From NCBI RefSeq assembly GCF_019720915.1, contig NZ_JAHKSI010000001.1:124001-188000 (forward strand): a stretch of DNA of 64,000 nt. Direction: 5' to 3'. The notes beneath the pieces were generated by a model, which made no database searches, had not been told where the DNA came from, and saw only the letters and a list, made by a program, of their open reading frames with translations. Position numbers and translations under genes: made by a program. Source of the DNA: Alkalihalobacillus sp. TS-13 (GTDB lineage: Bacteria > Bacillota > Bacilli > Bacillales > Fictibacillaceae). The stretch's first letter is position 1; each line of letters begins with the position of its first letter. Below are positions 53,617 through 62,598 of the stretch, piece after piece.

Positions 53617-53675
53617 TTGACAAAATAACTTATTAAGAATAACATAAAAACAAAAATACAATTTGTTTTTATGTT
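53617..53675 (+). promoter_or_regulatory. Promoter with overlapping TetR operator
   Basis: TTGACA (53617-53622) and TAACAT (53640-53645) are 17 bases apart. A perfect inverted repeat with 14-bp arms (53641-53654 and 53662-53675, core ACATAAAAACAAA) starts inside the -10 box and ends shortly before the TetR ribosome site. It is a clear autoregulatory operator for the gene behind it. Confidence 0.8.
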
Positions 53676-53695
53676 TTTGAAGGAGAGTTTAAAAT

Positions 53696-54307
53696 ATGCC
53701 TTATTTTCATTCATCTGAAAAGGAAAGGTTACGGAATGATTTACTGAATCTAGGAAAACAGTTGTTTATTCAACAGGGTTTGAAAAAGACGTCAATTGAA
53801 GAAATGACTAAAAAAGTCGGCATAGCGAAAAGTACATTTTATGTCTTTTTTGAATCAAAAGAGGCGATGTATTTAGAGCTATTGGAACTTGAAGCAGTTG
53901 GCATGGAGGAGCGTATTTGGAAAGAGGTTGATAAGACGACAAATGCTTTTGACGGAATCAAGGAATATATGCACCAAATGGTTGTGGGATTAGACATTAA
54001 TGTACTGACCAAAAGGTTGATCACTAATTCAGTTGAATTTGAAATGGTCAAGAGAAAAGTTACTCCAGAGTTTGTAGAGAGGAAAATCCAAAGGAACATC
54101 ACGCCACTCCTGACTTATATTTCTGATCAACAGGAAAGGGGAGGGATGATCCAGTCGGATCCGAATGTGATTGTTGGTGTAATACGGGCGGCTCTCCTGA
54201 TCGCAGTTCATAAGCAAGACATCGGTGAAGAGATTTTTCCACAAGTAGAAGAAATGATGTTCCAAGCAGTAGCAAGCAGCCTGACCCAGACAAACCAAAA
54301 GGAGTGA
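53696..54307 (+). CDS. TetR/AcrR-family regulator
   Basis: The 203-residue protein has the TetR DNA-binding domain at about residues 10-58 (TSIEEMTKKVGIAKSTFYVF, FESKEAMYLELLELE) and a helical ligand domain behind. AAGGAG lies nine bases before the ATG. A 14-bp-arm inverted repeat covering its promoter marks it as autoregulated. It overlaps the ribosome site of the membrane-protein gene at 54313, so the two form one unit. Confidence 0.9.
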   Translation: MPYFHSSEKERLRNDLLNLGKQLFIQQGLKKTSIEEMTKKVGIAKSTFYVFFESKEAMYLELLELEAVGMEERIWKEVDKTTNAFDGIKEYMHQMVVGLDINVLTKRLITNSVEFEMVKRKVTPEFVERKIQRNITPLLTYISDQQERGGMIQSDPNVIVGVIRAALLIAVHKQDIGEEIFPQVEEMMFQAVASSLTQTNQKE

Positions 54308-54312
54308 GTGGA

Positions 54313-54819
54313 ATGGATTTTCAAGAGATTCTGAATTGGGCTTTTGATCGGCATTTGAACCCACTTAGTTGGTATATTCGTCCGGTCTTTCTGATCATTC
54401 TTGTCTATTGTGCTTATAAGCGGAGTATGAAAGGTATCATTTTAACGTTCTTTTTGATGATGAGCAGCATGTTCTGGTTCCCTGCGCCTGAACAGGTTAA
54501 TCCGCAAATGGAGAAAGTTCTTGAATATGAAATGAACTTGTTGAGTAATCCAGTTACATTCCTAATAACGATTGCATTTATGATGTTATTTGTTGTTTCT
54601 ATATTAATTGCGTTTTGGAAGCACTCTATTCGATTAGGTTTGGTTATTTTAAATATAACACTGATCGGAAAAGTTCTTTTAGCTTTGTTATTTACAGGAG
54701 AGGATGGATGGGCTCCCCTAGGAAATACGCTATTTGGATTATTATTGATCAACGGAATAGGACTTTTCTTTTTGAAGAGGATAGGAAAAAGAGATCGGAA
54801 CGGAAGCATGACACAATAG
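54313..54819 (+). CDS. Small integral membrane protein co-transcribed with a TetR gene
   Basis: From ATG 54313 the protein is 168 residues with four to five membrane helices; I do not recognise the family. AAGGAG overlaps the TetR stop and lies eight or nine bases before the ATG, so GTG 54304 is not used. The pairing with a self-repressing TetR protein suggests a stress-induced membrane protein, but no transport motif is visible. Confidence 0.65.
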   Translation: MDFQEILNWAFDRHLNPLSWYIRPVFLIILVYCAYKRSMKGIILTFFLMMSSMFWFPAPEQVNPQMEKVLEYEMNLLSNPVTFLITIAFMMLFVVSILIAFWKHSIRLGLVILNITLIGKVLLALLFTGEDGWAPLGNTLFGLLLINGIGLFFLKRIGKRDRNGSMTQ

Positions 54820-55052
54820 AAAAATCCCCAGGTGGGCTATAATACGGACCATGTTAGAGGCAGGTGATCTAATATGGTATTTTTTTTGCGTTCAAACAGA
54901 GTCCAACTTTGCAAACTTTGAATTTACAACATTTACACATTGGAAACCCTTACAATAGCTTGATAGAAGCGTTACTATAAAGGAAGATGATGATCATCAG
55001 AATAACTAGAGTACAATTTTGCAAAAAAGATTCATAGATAAGGGGGATCCCC

Positions 55053-57158
55053 ATGGTATTGGATAGAAGGCGTGCACACTTGTTATCCATCATTCAACAT
55101 TCTTATACTCCCATCCCGACAAAAGAATTGGTCAGAAAGATGGGGGTTTCGCAACGCACCATCTATTATGACCTGCATCATATCAACCACTGGTTGGAAG
55201 AACAACACTTGGACCAGATTGAAAATATCAGAGGGAAAGGTCTCTACCTGCCGGGAAATACGCGAGCAGAGGTGGAGGTCCATCATCAAGAGGGATATGA
55301 TGGCTGGCAATATCAATTGTCTAAACAAGAGCGTGAATTGCTGATCAAAGCTACCATTCTATTAGAAGAACAGGATGCGTCTATGGACCGTTTCATGGAA
55401 CTTACTGGAATGAGCCGGGGAACGGTTGCTGAGACGCTCAAGTCGATCAAGGAAGAACTCGATCGAAACGAACTGGAGCTCCATTACAAGCCTGGATCCG
55501 GTTATGTTCTGGAAGGAGCAGAAGATAGCAAAAGACGGATGCTATCAGACGTATTATCTACAGCCCTTTCACATAAAGAGCTGGTCAATGTGCGCAATGA
55601 AATCCTGCGGATGATCCAGCTAGGCGATGAAGGAACGGATCAAGGGAAGAAAGAATCCGTCAAAACGCTGCTTTATGAAGCGGAAAAAGAACTAGGACTG
55701 ACCCTTACGGACGAGATGGTCGAGATCTTATCCCTCCAAGTGTTCATCATGTTAAAACGAAATCATCTAAGCAAATTTGTCGCTGTCGACCCGGAAGAAA
55801 AGGGTGTGCTCCAACAGACGGAGGCTTACCAGGCGGCATTGCATATCACTAAAAAGCTTGAGGATATGTGGGAGGTTGAGATTCCTGATGATGAGGTTTG
55901 TTTCGTTACGATGAACCTTCTTGGGTCTAAAGTGCATCATGATGATTTCAGTCGTTATGCTGAAAGTGAACTGATTGGGCTCCAACAGGTTGTCAGTAGG
56001 ATGATTTCTGACTTCCAAACTTATGCGTGTGTCATTTTTGATGACCGTAAGGGACTCGAAGGGAATCTCATCTCCCATATAAAACCGACCTATTACCGAT
56101 TGAAATACGGGGTGAAAATCGGAAACGAATTATCCGAAAGCATCCAGGAGAACTATAAGGACCTGTTCCATTTGACAAAAAGGGTGATGCTTCACCTGGA
56201 GTATTATGTCGGCCAACCGATTCCTGATGAGGAAGTCGCCTATATCACCTTACATTTTGGCGGTTGGCTTACGAAAGAAAAGAAGCAGGTCGAGACGAAA
56301 TATAAAGCGATCATCGTATGTGAGAATGGAATCGGTACGTCCAATATGCTGAAGGCGCAATTAGAAAATCTGATAACAGGACTCGAAGTCATCGAAACGC
56401 TTTCCATGAGGGAGTTCCGGAAGAAGGATTACAACGTTGATGTGATCTTCTCCACGAATTTCATCAAACCGAAGGGAATTCCAGTCATTCATGTACCGGC
56501 CATCTTATCCACCGTGGAAAAAGAATACGTGTTCCAGCGTATGAATGAGCTTTTCGGACCAGAGTCAAGACGTAAGGATTTACCGGATCAGGTGCTGGAG
56601 GTTGTAGAACGGCATGCGAACGTCTATGGAAGAGAGGAATTGAAAAGGGAATTATCGGAGTTGTTGAAAACAAAGTCACCACAAGCAAAGGAGCTACGGA
56701 AGCCTATGCTCAATGAATTATTGACAGAGAAAACCATCCAGCTCAAAGACAGAGCTGCTGATTGGGAGGAATCGATCCGAATCGCTGCGCAGCCGCTCGT
56801 CGAATTGGGTTCGATCCGTACGGATTATGTGGAAGCGATGATTGAAAATGTGAAGGAGCTTGGACCATACATTGTAATCGCTCCGAGGATCGCGATTCCT
56901 CACGCACGCCCGGAAGCGGGCGTGGAAAGGCTTGGGATGAGCCTGTTGCGATTGAATGAACCTGTCTATTTTTCTTCACAATCGAAGCATCAGGCGCATT
57001 TGATCATCGTGCTTGCGGCAATCGACAATCAGACGCATCTGAAAGCGCTGGCACAATTGACAGAGCTTTTATCGAGTGAAGAGAACGTCGAACGATTGAT
57101 TTCTGCGGAAGACAGCACGACCGTGATGGAATTGATCGATCAATGTGTCACTGCTTAA
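55053..57158 (+). CDS. PRD-containing PTS-regulated transcriptional activator (MtlR/LicR-like)
   Basis: The 701 residues arrange as N-terminal HTH (about 5-60), a second Mga-like helical domain (about 85-165), PRD1 and PRD2 (about 180-400), an EIIB-like domain with its cysteine in IVCENGIGTSNML near 423, and an EIIA-like domain with the phospho-histidine in IAIPHARPE near 615. PTS phosphorylation of the PRDs and EIIA/EIIB parts sets its activity according to sugar supply. It sits 26 bases before the PTS IIB and IIC genes, which it presumably activates. AGGGGGATC precedes ATG. Confidence 0.92.
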   Translation: MVLDRRRAHLLSIIQHSYTPIPTKELVRKMGVSQRTIYYDLHHINHWLEEQHLDQIENIRGKGLYLPGNTRAEVEVHHQEGYDGWQYQLSKQERELLIKATILLEEQDASMDRFMELTGMSRGTVAETLKSIKEELDRNELELHYKPGSGYVLEGAEDSKRRMLSDVLSTALSHKELVNVRNEILRMIQLGDEGTDQGKKESVKTLLYEAEKELGLTLTDEMVEILSLQVFIMLKRNHLSKFVAVDPEEKGVLQQTEAYQAALHITKKLEDMWEVEIPDDEVCFVTMNLLGSKVHHDDFSRYAESELIGLQQVVSRMISDFQTYACVIFDDRKGLEGNLISHIKPTYYRLKYGVKIGNELSESIQENYKDLFHLTKRVMLHLEYYVGQPIPDEEVAYITLHFGGWLTKEKKQVETKYKAIIVCENGIGTSNMLKAQLENLITGLEVIETLSMREFRKKDYNVDVIFSTNFIKPKGIPVIHVPAILSTVEKEYVFQRMNELFGPESRRKDLPDQVLEVVERHANVYGREELKRELSELLKTKSPQAKELRKPMLNELLTEKTIQLKDRAADWEESIRIAAQPLVELGSIRTDYVEAMIENVKELGPYIVIAPRIAIPHARPEAGVERLGMSLLRLNEPVYFSSQSKHQAHLIIVLAAIDNQTHLKALAQLTELLSSEENVERLISAEDSTTVMELIDQCVTA

Positions 57159-57184
57159 ACATAAAATAAAGGGAGGAATTTGAA

Positions 57185-57451
57185 ATGAAAAAGATTTTAG
57201 TTGTATGTGGAAATGGGTTAGGAAGCAGCATGATCGTGGAAATGAACGTCAATGCGGCGTTGAAAGATATGGGTAAGGAAGCTGAAGTTTCCCACACGGA
57301 CCTTACCACAGCGAAGACCGAACAGGCAGACCTATTTCTAGGTTCTGAAGATATTGTGGACAGCCTGGAAGATGGAAAGAAAAACATCGTCAAGTTGAAG
57401 AATCTGATGGATAAGAACGAACTTCGAGAAGCGCTCGAAAATAATTTGTAG
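57185..57451 (+). CDS. ulaB: PTS EIIB component, ascorbate/SgaB (UlaB) family
   Basis: The 88-residue protein has the phosphorylated cysteine early, in KKILVVCGNGLGSSMIVEMN (Cys8), as in UlaB/SgaB. It takes phosphate from an EIIA and passes it to the sugar moved by the EIIC partner encoded 30 bases on. AGGGAGG lies six to eight bases before the ATG. No separate EIIA gene is in the window; the EIIA-like domain of the regulator next door or a distant EIIA must serve. Confidence 0.85.
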   Translation: MKKILVVCGNGLGSSMIVEMNVNAALKDMGKEAEVSHTDLTTAKTEQADLFLGSEDIVDSLEDGKKNIVKLKNLMDKNELREALENNL

Positions 57452-57481
57452 TTCAAATTCAAATCAAAGGGGCGGTAACAC

Positions 57482-58849
57482 ATGGTCGATTTAATAATGA
57501 ATGATATCTTAGGGACGCCTGCAATCCTCGTTGGATTATTCGCGCTGGTCGGGTTGCTCGTCCAAAAGAAAAACTCAGGGGATGTCGTTTCAGGAACGCT
57601 TAAGACAGTATTGGGCTTCGTCATCCTTGGGGCTGGAGCAGGCGTGCTCGTCCAATCACTGGACAAGTTCAGCGCCATGTTCAATGAAGCTTTCTCAGTC
57701 GAAGGTGTCATCCCGAACAATGAGGCGATCGTCGCTCTTGCACAGGAGAGCTTTGGAACTGAGACAGCGATGATCATGCTGTTCGGGATGGTCGTCAATA
57801 TTTTGCTGGCACGTTTCACGCCATTCAAATATATCTTTCTGACAGGTCACCATACGATGTTCATGGCGTGTATGATTGCGGTCATTTTAAAAACGGGGGG
57901 ATTATCCGGTGTCACAATGGTCATCATCGGTTCGATTATCTTAGGGTCGTTGATGGTATTGTCCCCAGCGATGCTGCAACCGTTCACTCGCAAGGTGACA
58001 GGTTCTGATGACTTTGCGATCGGCCACTTCGGGTCCATCGGTTATTTCGTATCCGCTGCGGTCGGAAAAGCGGTCGGTAAAAATTCAAAATCCACAGAAG
58101 AGATCAAAGTACCTAAGTCACTTGGATTCTTGCGTGACACGTCAGTTTCAGTATCGTTGACGATGGTCATCCTGTTCTTCATCGTCGCAGGATTTGCAGG
58201 TTCTTCTTACGTTGAATCAGAATTGAGCGGAGGGCAGAACTTCCTTGTCTTCGGCTTCATGCAAGGTCTTACATTCGCTGCAGGTGTGTACATCATCTTA
58301 GCAGGTGTTCGTATGCTTCTTGGTGAAATCGTCCCGGCCTTTAAAGGGATTGCGGATAAAGTTGTCCCGAATGCAAAACCAGCACTCGATTGCCCGGCGA
58401 TATTCCCGTTTGCGAGTAACGCTGTCATCATCGGATTTTTATTTAGTTTTATCGCGGGGTTGGTAAGTATGGCATTCTTGCCGTTGCTTGGTCTAAAAGT
58501 AATCGTTCCTGGATTGGTGCCGCACTTTTTCACAGGAGCTGCAGCAGGGGTGTTCGGAAATGCGACAGGTGGACGGAAAGGGGCGATCATCGGTTCGATG
58601 GCGAACGGTGTCATGATCAGCTTCTTGCCAGCGCTGTTGTTGCCTGTCCTAGGCTCACTTGGCTTTGAGGGAACAACATTCGGAGATGCAGACTTTGGTG
58701 TCGTTGGTATCGTACTCGGCAATCTCATCAAATTGATCCAGTCGAACATCCTTGTTGTCCTCGTCATTCTTGGAATTCTTGCCCTTCTATTCTGGATCGG
58801 ATGGAAAACCAAAGCGAATGACAATCAAAACAATACGGAAGCTGCCTAA
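57482..58849 (+). CDS. ulaA: PTS EIIC component, ascorbate-type (UlaA/SgaT) family
   Basis: The 455-residue protein is the length of UlaA, with 10-12 membrane helices. It has the family stretches VLGFVILGAGAGVLVQSLDKF near residue 40 (shown here in part), LTGHHTMFMACMIAVIL and CPAIFPFASNAVIIGFLFSF. It forms the membrane channel of the PTS. Known members carry L-ascorbate, but the window lacks UlaD-F-type catabolic enzymes, so another carbohydrate is possible. It follows the EIIB gene after 30 bases and is the last of the three-gene unit. Confidence 0.88.
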   Translation: MVDLIMNDILGTPAILVGLFALVGLLVQKKNSGDVVSGTLKTVLGFVILGAGAGVLVQSLDKFSAMFNEAFSVEGVIPNNEAIVALAQESFGTETAMIMLFGMVVNILLARFTPFKYIFLTGHHTMFMACMIAVILKTGGLSGVTMVIIGSIILGSLMVLSPAMLQPFTRKVTGSDDFAIGHFGSIGYFVSAAVGKAVGKNSKSTEEIKVPKSLGFLRDTSVSVSLTMVILFFIVAGFAGSSYVESELSGGQNFLVFGFMQGLTFAAGVYIILAGVRMLLGEIVPAFKGIADKVVPNAKPALDCPAIFPFASNAVIIGFLFSFIAGLVSMAFLPLLGLKVIVPGLVPHFFTGAAAGVFGNATGGRKGAIIGSMANGVMISFLPALLLPVLGSLGFEGTTFGDADFGVVGIVLGNLIKLIQSNILVVLVILGILALLFWIGWKTKANDNQNNTEAA

Positions 58850-58939
58850 TGGACTGATTGGAAGCGGATCATGTTTAACACCTTTTTACGACGGGAAAAA
58901 CATGAATATAACCCAATTCCAACAGAAAGGATGAGTACT

Positions 58940-59107
58940 ATGGGACGTAAGGCACAGTATCAACCTATCCGAGGAGATGGGATCCAACTCTCAGACGCGC
59001 AAGAAGTCCAATATGCGAAAGAATTTAAACAAGCTGACATTGCCGGTGGTTATCGCAAACCTAAGGTAAAAGAAGCAAAACGTGAAAATCCTGATCTAAA
59101 ACAATAG
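58940..59107 (+). CDS. Small YfhE-like protein (55 residues)
   Basis: The short basic protein reads LSDAQEVQYAKEFKQADIAG followed by GYRKPK. This resembles the SAQEV.YS.EFK.AD.AGGY pattern of the small Bacillus YfhE-type proteins. Start 58940 has GAAAGG nine bases upstream; the ATG at 58931 directly touches that site. It lies 90 bases after the PTS gene and before a terminator. The role is unknown. Confidence 0.6.
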   Translation: MGRKAQYQPIRGDGIQLSDAQEVQYAKEFKQADIAGGYRKPKVKEAKRENPDLKQ

Positions 59108-59117
59108 AACGTTGGTG

Positions 59118-59146
59118 AAAAGCAGCCCTTTTAAGGCTGCTTTTTT
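59118..59146 (+). terminator. Rho-independent terminator after the small YfhE-like gene
   Basis: AAAAGCAGCC pairs with GGCTGC plus the first bases of a run of six T; loop CTTTTAA. Confidence 0.9.
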
Positions 59147-59317
59147 ATGGAATGCTTTGTAAAAATAATAAGGAGTCATATGCTTAGTTGTCTAGGTTTT
59201 ATTTAATAGGGTAGGAAATCAGTAACAAAATGATTTTTCCTCCAATAGTCATGTCTTGATCGTTAGAAATTTTAGAAAAGCAATACCAAACGACTAATTC
59301 GTCTCCATTAGATAATA

Positions 59318-59360
59318 TTTACAATAGAATGACAAATCCTTTACATTTCTTCTCTACAAT
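59318..59360 (+). promoter_or_regulatory. PhoP-box array and -10 box of phoD
   Basis: TTTACA (59318), ATGACA (59329) and TTTACA (59340) start exactly 11 bases apart, and a fourth TCTACA begins at 59353. This is the spacing and sequence of Bacillus PhoP boxes (TTAACA-like repeats, 11-bp phase). TACAAT at 59355-59360 is a fair -10 box, with no good -35, as expected of an activated promoter. Phosphate-starvation induction is therefore likely. Confidence 0.75.
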
Positions 59361-59390
59361 AATAGGTGAATTGTAGAAGGAGGGATAAAA

Positions 59391-61007
59391 GTGACAGATT
59401 ATAAGGATTATTCCAAGAAGCTTAGCAGGAAGAGTTTTATCAAGACATCAGGTAAAGTAGTCGGTGTAGCATTTGGAGCATCAATCCTCAACGCCTTCCC
59501 AATGAAAGAGATAGGTGCAACTTCCAATGCATTGCCTTATCCATTCACGTTAGGTGTTGCATCAGGTGATCCGTTACCAGATGGGGTTGTTTTATGGACA
59601 AGATTAGCACCAGATCCATTGAATGGCGGGGGAATGTCATCCAACCCCTTTCCAGTTCAGTGGGAAGTTTCGGTGGATCCAGACTTCAAAAAAACCGTCC
59701 AAAGAGGCACAGAGGTTTCAAAACCTTCCCTAGGACATTCTGTTCATGTGGAAGTGAATGGGCTGCAGCCTGCCACTTGGTATTACTACCGCTTTAAGGC
59801 TGGTCCTGAAATCAGTCCGGTCGGAAGGACGAAGACAGCGCCTGCAATCGGTCAAACTGTAGATAAGTTTACGTTCGCGTACGCTTCGTGCCAGTATTGG
59901 AAAGCAGGTTATTTTACGGCATACCAGCACATGGCAAAAGACGACCTCGACCTTGTCATCCATCTAGGGGATTATATTTACGAAGGACGACATGATTCAA
60001 GTGGTGTCAGACCTTTTGATAAAGACTTTCCAGAAATCTATACAATAGAAGATTATCGAAACCGCTATGCGTTATATAAGTTGGACAGCGACTTGCAAGC
60101 TGCCCATGCAAACCTCCCATGGCTAGTGACGCTTGATGACCATGAAATCGATAACAACTGGGCAGATGAAGTTCCTCAAGACCCTCATAAGCAATCAAAA
60201 GAAGATTTTTTGAAACGAAGAGCGATCGCTTTACAGGCCTATTATGAGCACATGCCGCTCCGCAGATCCTCTTTTCCGGACGGGATCGATATGCAGCTGT
60301 ACCGACGCCTCTCTTTTGGAAACCTAGTGGAATTCAATGTATTGGATACTCGACAATACCGTGATGATCAAGCCAATGGGGATGGATGGGATAGCCCTAG
60401 TGAGGAGTCAATGGATCCGAACCGGACATTGCTTGGTGACGAACAAGAACGTTGGCTTTTAAATGGACTTGCAGCTTCAACTGCAAAATGGAAAGTCCTT
60501 GCCCAACAAGTCTTTTTCGCACGTCGTGATTATGGGTTTGGACCGGATGCTGAACATTACAGCATGGATGCATGGGATGGCTATCCAGCAGCACGTCAAC
60601 GGATCCTTGATTTTATAAAGAGCAAGAACATTTCCAATCCGGTGGTGCTGACAGGTGATGTCCATTCAAGCTGGGCGAATGAGATCAGAGCGAACTTTAA
60701 TGACCCTGAGTCTGAAAATGTCGGTGTCGAATTTGTAGGGACTTCCATTTCTTCCGGCGGAGACGGATCAGATGTCCGGGGCAATACTGCTGAAATATTG
60801 GCAGAAAATCCACATATCAAATTTTTCAATAATCAGCGTGGTTATGTCCGTTGCACATTGACACAAGATAAATGGCAAACCGATTATCAGGTCGTCCCTT
60901 TTGTATCGAAACCAGGTGCCCCAATAGCAACCCGTGCTTCTTTTGTTATAGAAGACGGGAAACCGGCCTTAAAAAAGATATACGATCATGCTAATGTTCC
61001 AGTCTAA
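59391..61007 (+). CDS. phoD: Alkaline phosphatase D (PhoD) family phosphatase/phosphodiesterase
   Basis: The 538-residue protein has a Tat-like signal with a lysine in place of the second arginine (SRKSFIK, residues 12-18). PhoD_N then runs from about residue 47 (FTLGVASGDPLPDGVVLWTR), followed by the metallophosphatase domain with metal-binding FAYASCQYW, HLGDYIYE, TLDDHEIDNNW and VLTGDVHSSW. Start GTG 59391 follows GGAGGG. It acts outside the cell on phosphodiesters such as teichoic acid, supplying phosphate. A PhoP-box array precedes it, consistent with known regulation of B. subtilis phoD. Confidence 0.93.
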   Translation: MTDYKDYSKKLSRKSFIKTSGKVVGVAFGASILNAFPMKEIGATSNALPYPFTLGVASGDPLPDGVVLWTRLAPDPLNGGGMSSNPFPVQWEVSVDPDFKKTVQRGTEVSKPSLGHSVHVEVNGLQPATWYYYRFKAGPEISPVGRTKTAPAIGQTVDKFTFAYASCQYWKAGYFTAYQHMAKDDLDLVIHLGDYIYEGRHDSSGVRPFDKDFPEIYTIEDYRNRYALYKLDSDLQAAHANLPWLVTLDDHEIDNNWADEVPQDPHKQSKEDFLKRRAIALQAYYEHMPLRRSSFPDGIDMQLYRRLSFGNLVEFNVLDTRQYRDDQANGDGWDSPSEESMDPNRTLLGDEQERWLLNGLAASTAKWKVLAQQVFFARRDYGFGPDAEHYSMDAWDGYPAARQRILDFIKSKNISNPVVLTGDVHSSWANEIRANFNDPESENVGVEFVGTSISSGGDGSDVRGNTAEILAENPHIKFFNNQRGYVRCTLTQDKWQTDYQVVPFVSKPGAPIATRASFVIEDGKPALKKIYDHANVPV

Positions 61008-61062
61008 TCGTGTATTTAAGAACTAATCATTCATCATGTTAAAGCATTTTAAAAGAACGAGT

Positions 61063-61110
61063 AGGGATTGTAGGAAGAGTGCAATAGATCTTTTTGCAAT
61101 CCCTTTTATT
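61063..61110 (+). terminator. Terminator after phoD
   Basis: AGGGATTG (61063-61070) pairs with CAATCCCT (61097-61104), followed by TTTTATT. The long loop (26 bases) lowers confidence a little. Confidence 0.65.
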
Positions 61111-61117
61111 GAAACGA

Positions 61118-61504
61118 TTATTCGGCACTAGTCTTGCCACTATAGGAATGTTCATGTGGTGGCATTCCATCTACAGTAGTCTCACCTTCGAACTCGTGGA
61201 TATGCCCACCTTCAGGAACGGGAATAGCCGGTCCGGTGACCCCTATTATTTCATGTCGATGCCCATCATCAAAGGTTGTAATGGTATGAAACCGATGGGT
61301 ATGTTGTACGCCACTAGGGGCAGGTTCTGTTATCCCCTCATATCCGTGACGGTGTCCAACGTTAAAGGATGTCACGCCTTCAAACTCGTGAACATGGACA
61401 GGTCTACCATCCCAGTGTGTTAGATACAAAGTATGCGAATGTTCTGATCCGGAATGATTTTCATCACATTCATATACAAACCCAGATACAGGTATCTTTC
61501 TCAA
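61118..61504 (-). CDS. YmaF-family histidine-rich repeat protein
   Basis: The 128-residue protein contains five or six short repeats of the form H-x-H-x-(F/Y)-x-G-x-T, such as HVHEFEGVTSF, HRHGYEGIT and HEHSYSGKT. This is the hallmark of YmaF, a small Bacillus protein of unknown role. The regular His pairs suggest metal binding, and the protein has no signal peptide. AGGGGG precedes the ATG. It is convergent with phoD and stands as a single gene. Confidence 0.85.
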   Translation of the reverse strand: MRKIPVSGFVYECDENHSGSEHSHTLYLTHWDGRPVHVHEFEGVTSFNVGHRHGYEGITEPAPSGVQHTHRFHTITTFDDGHRHEIIGVTGPAIPVPEGGHIHEFEGETTVDGMPPHEHSYSGKTSAE

Positions 61505-61623
61505 CAGTCATTCCCCCTCTTGATCAATTGAAATAATTGTATGAATCAATCCGAATAAACTTTCCTTTAAATCTGAATAGGGTGTAATTTAATCTAGTAG
61601 CTCACCACAAACCTGTTGCCACA

Positions 61624-61665
61624 CAAAAACCCTGAATTCAACCGATTTTGGCGTAATTCAAGGTT
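61624..61665 (-). terminator. Terminator of the DUF2935 gene
   Basis: Read leftward: an 11-bp stem (AACCTTGAATT with AATTCAGGGTT, one wobble), then TTTTT. It lies 28 bases after the DUF2935 stop. Confidence 0.8.
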
Positions 61666-61692
61666 TGATTTTGGTTTTGCGGGGTCATTGGA

Positions 61693-62598
61693 TCATCCTT
61701 TTTCTTGATTTATTTTTGTCGTTAATCTTTCTTCTAAGACATGAATCATATAAAGGAAGTGTTCTGCTTCACGTACAACATGATCTGCCAGCAGCGGATT
61801 GATTACATTTCTGATTTGGCACGTTTTAATCAATTCCAGCCCGGCCTTCTTAAAATCTCGTAATTCTTCTGTTGCACTTTCGCTCTCCTGGTTCATCCTT
61901 GTAATGATCGGATAAGTCGGTTTTTTATTGTATAACATCGATTCCACATCTCTTGCCTGATTCAAGAGAACTTCAAAGTCATCTCCAAATTTACGAGCTG
62001 TATTTACAAGATTACGTTCAGACTGATCGAGTAAAGCAGAGATGAAACGGGAGTGCTCCATCATGATCCGTAACCAGAACACATTTTCACTAATGATCGC
62101 ATCTTGGACAGGATCAAGTACACCTTGATTGAACTTTTGTAAAGTCCTCATAAAATACTCTGCTTCCCTGGCGATATGATCGACCAATAGCGGAAAGTTG
62201 AACCCGGAAATTTTACAGTTAACAATCAGGATCAGGAGATTCCTTTTGAAATTCCGGAATCCATAGACCAGTTGTATGCTGTCTTCATTCAACTTTCTAA
62301 CTGCCTGAACAGATGTAGGTGCTTGAAGTGCCCGTTTCTCTAGTTGCTCGAAATATTGGAAAAATCGATCTGTTTGCTGAATCAAGTTCTTATCCTTGCG
62401 ATTGAAACCTTCTCCTAAAAATAAGGCATGTTCCTTCATAATACGGAGCCAAAACCGATTTTCGGCTAATGATCTTTCGATAAATGTCCTTTCCGTTATC
62501 GCTTCAGGTTGTGCTGCTTGCTTTTCAGGTGGGATCAGCATAGGGTTGTTAGAATCCAAATAAAAGTGCCCTGGCGTTGGTTGATTATTACTCATCAT
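61693..62598 (-). CDS. DUF2935 protein with internal duplication
   Basis: From ATG 62598 the product is 301 residues. Two helical repeats are plain: ENRFWLRIMKEHALFLGEGF ... LLVDHIAREAEYFMRTLQ (about 28-160) and ENVFWLRIMMEHSRFISALL ... LLADHVVREAEHFLYMIH (about 170-290). Each repeat carries a conserved Glu-x2-3-His set and a DHxxREAE motif suited to a metal site in a four-helix bundle. AGGGGG lies seven bases before the ATG, so the TTG at 62613 is not used. The family is spread in spore-formers and lacks a known function. Confidence 0.85.
   Translation of the reverse strand: MMSNNQPTPGHFYLDSNNPMLIPPEKQAAQPEAITERTFIERSLAENRFWLRIMKEHALFLGEGFNRKDKNLIQQTDRFFQYFEQLEKRALQAPTSVQAVRKLNEDSIQLVYGFRNFKRNLLILIVNCKISGFNFPLLVDHIAREAEYFMRTLQKFNQGVLDPVQDAIISENVFWLRIMMEHSRFISALLDQSERNLVNTARKFGDDFEVLLNQARDVESMLYNKKPTYPIITRMNQESESATEELRDFKKAGLELIKTCQIRNVINPLLADHVVREAEHFLYMIHVLEERLTTKINQEKG

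Noticed and set aside
54820..55052. TTTACA repeats before the PRD regulator as PhoP boxes
   Set aside because: Only two copies at 9-base distance, no 11-base phase; not convincing.
61118..61504. Regular short repeats suggesting a CRISPR-like array
   Set aside because: The repeats are in protein sequence (YmaF His pairs), vary at DNA level and have no spacers; no CRISPR array is present in the window.
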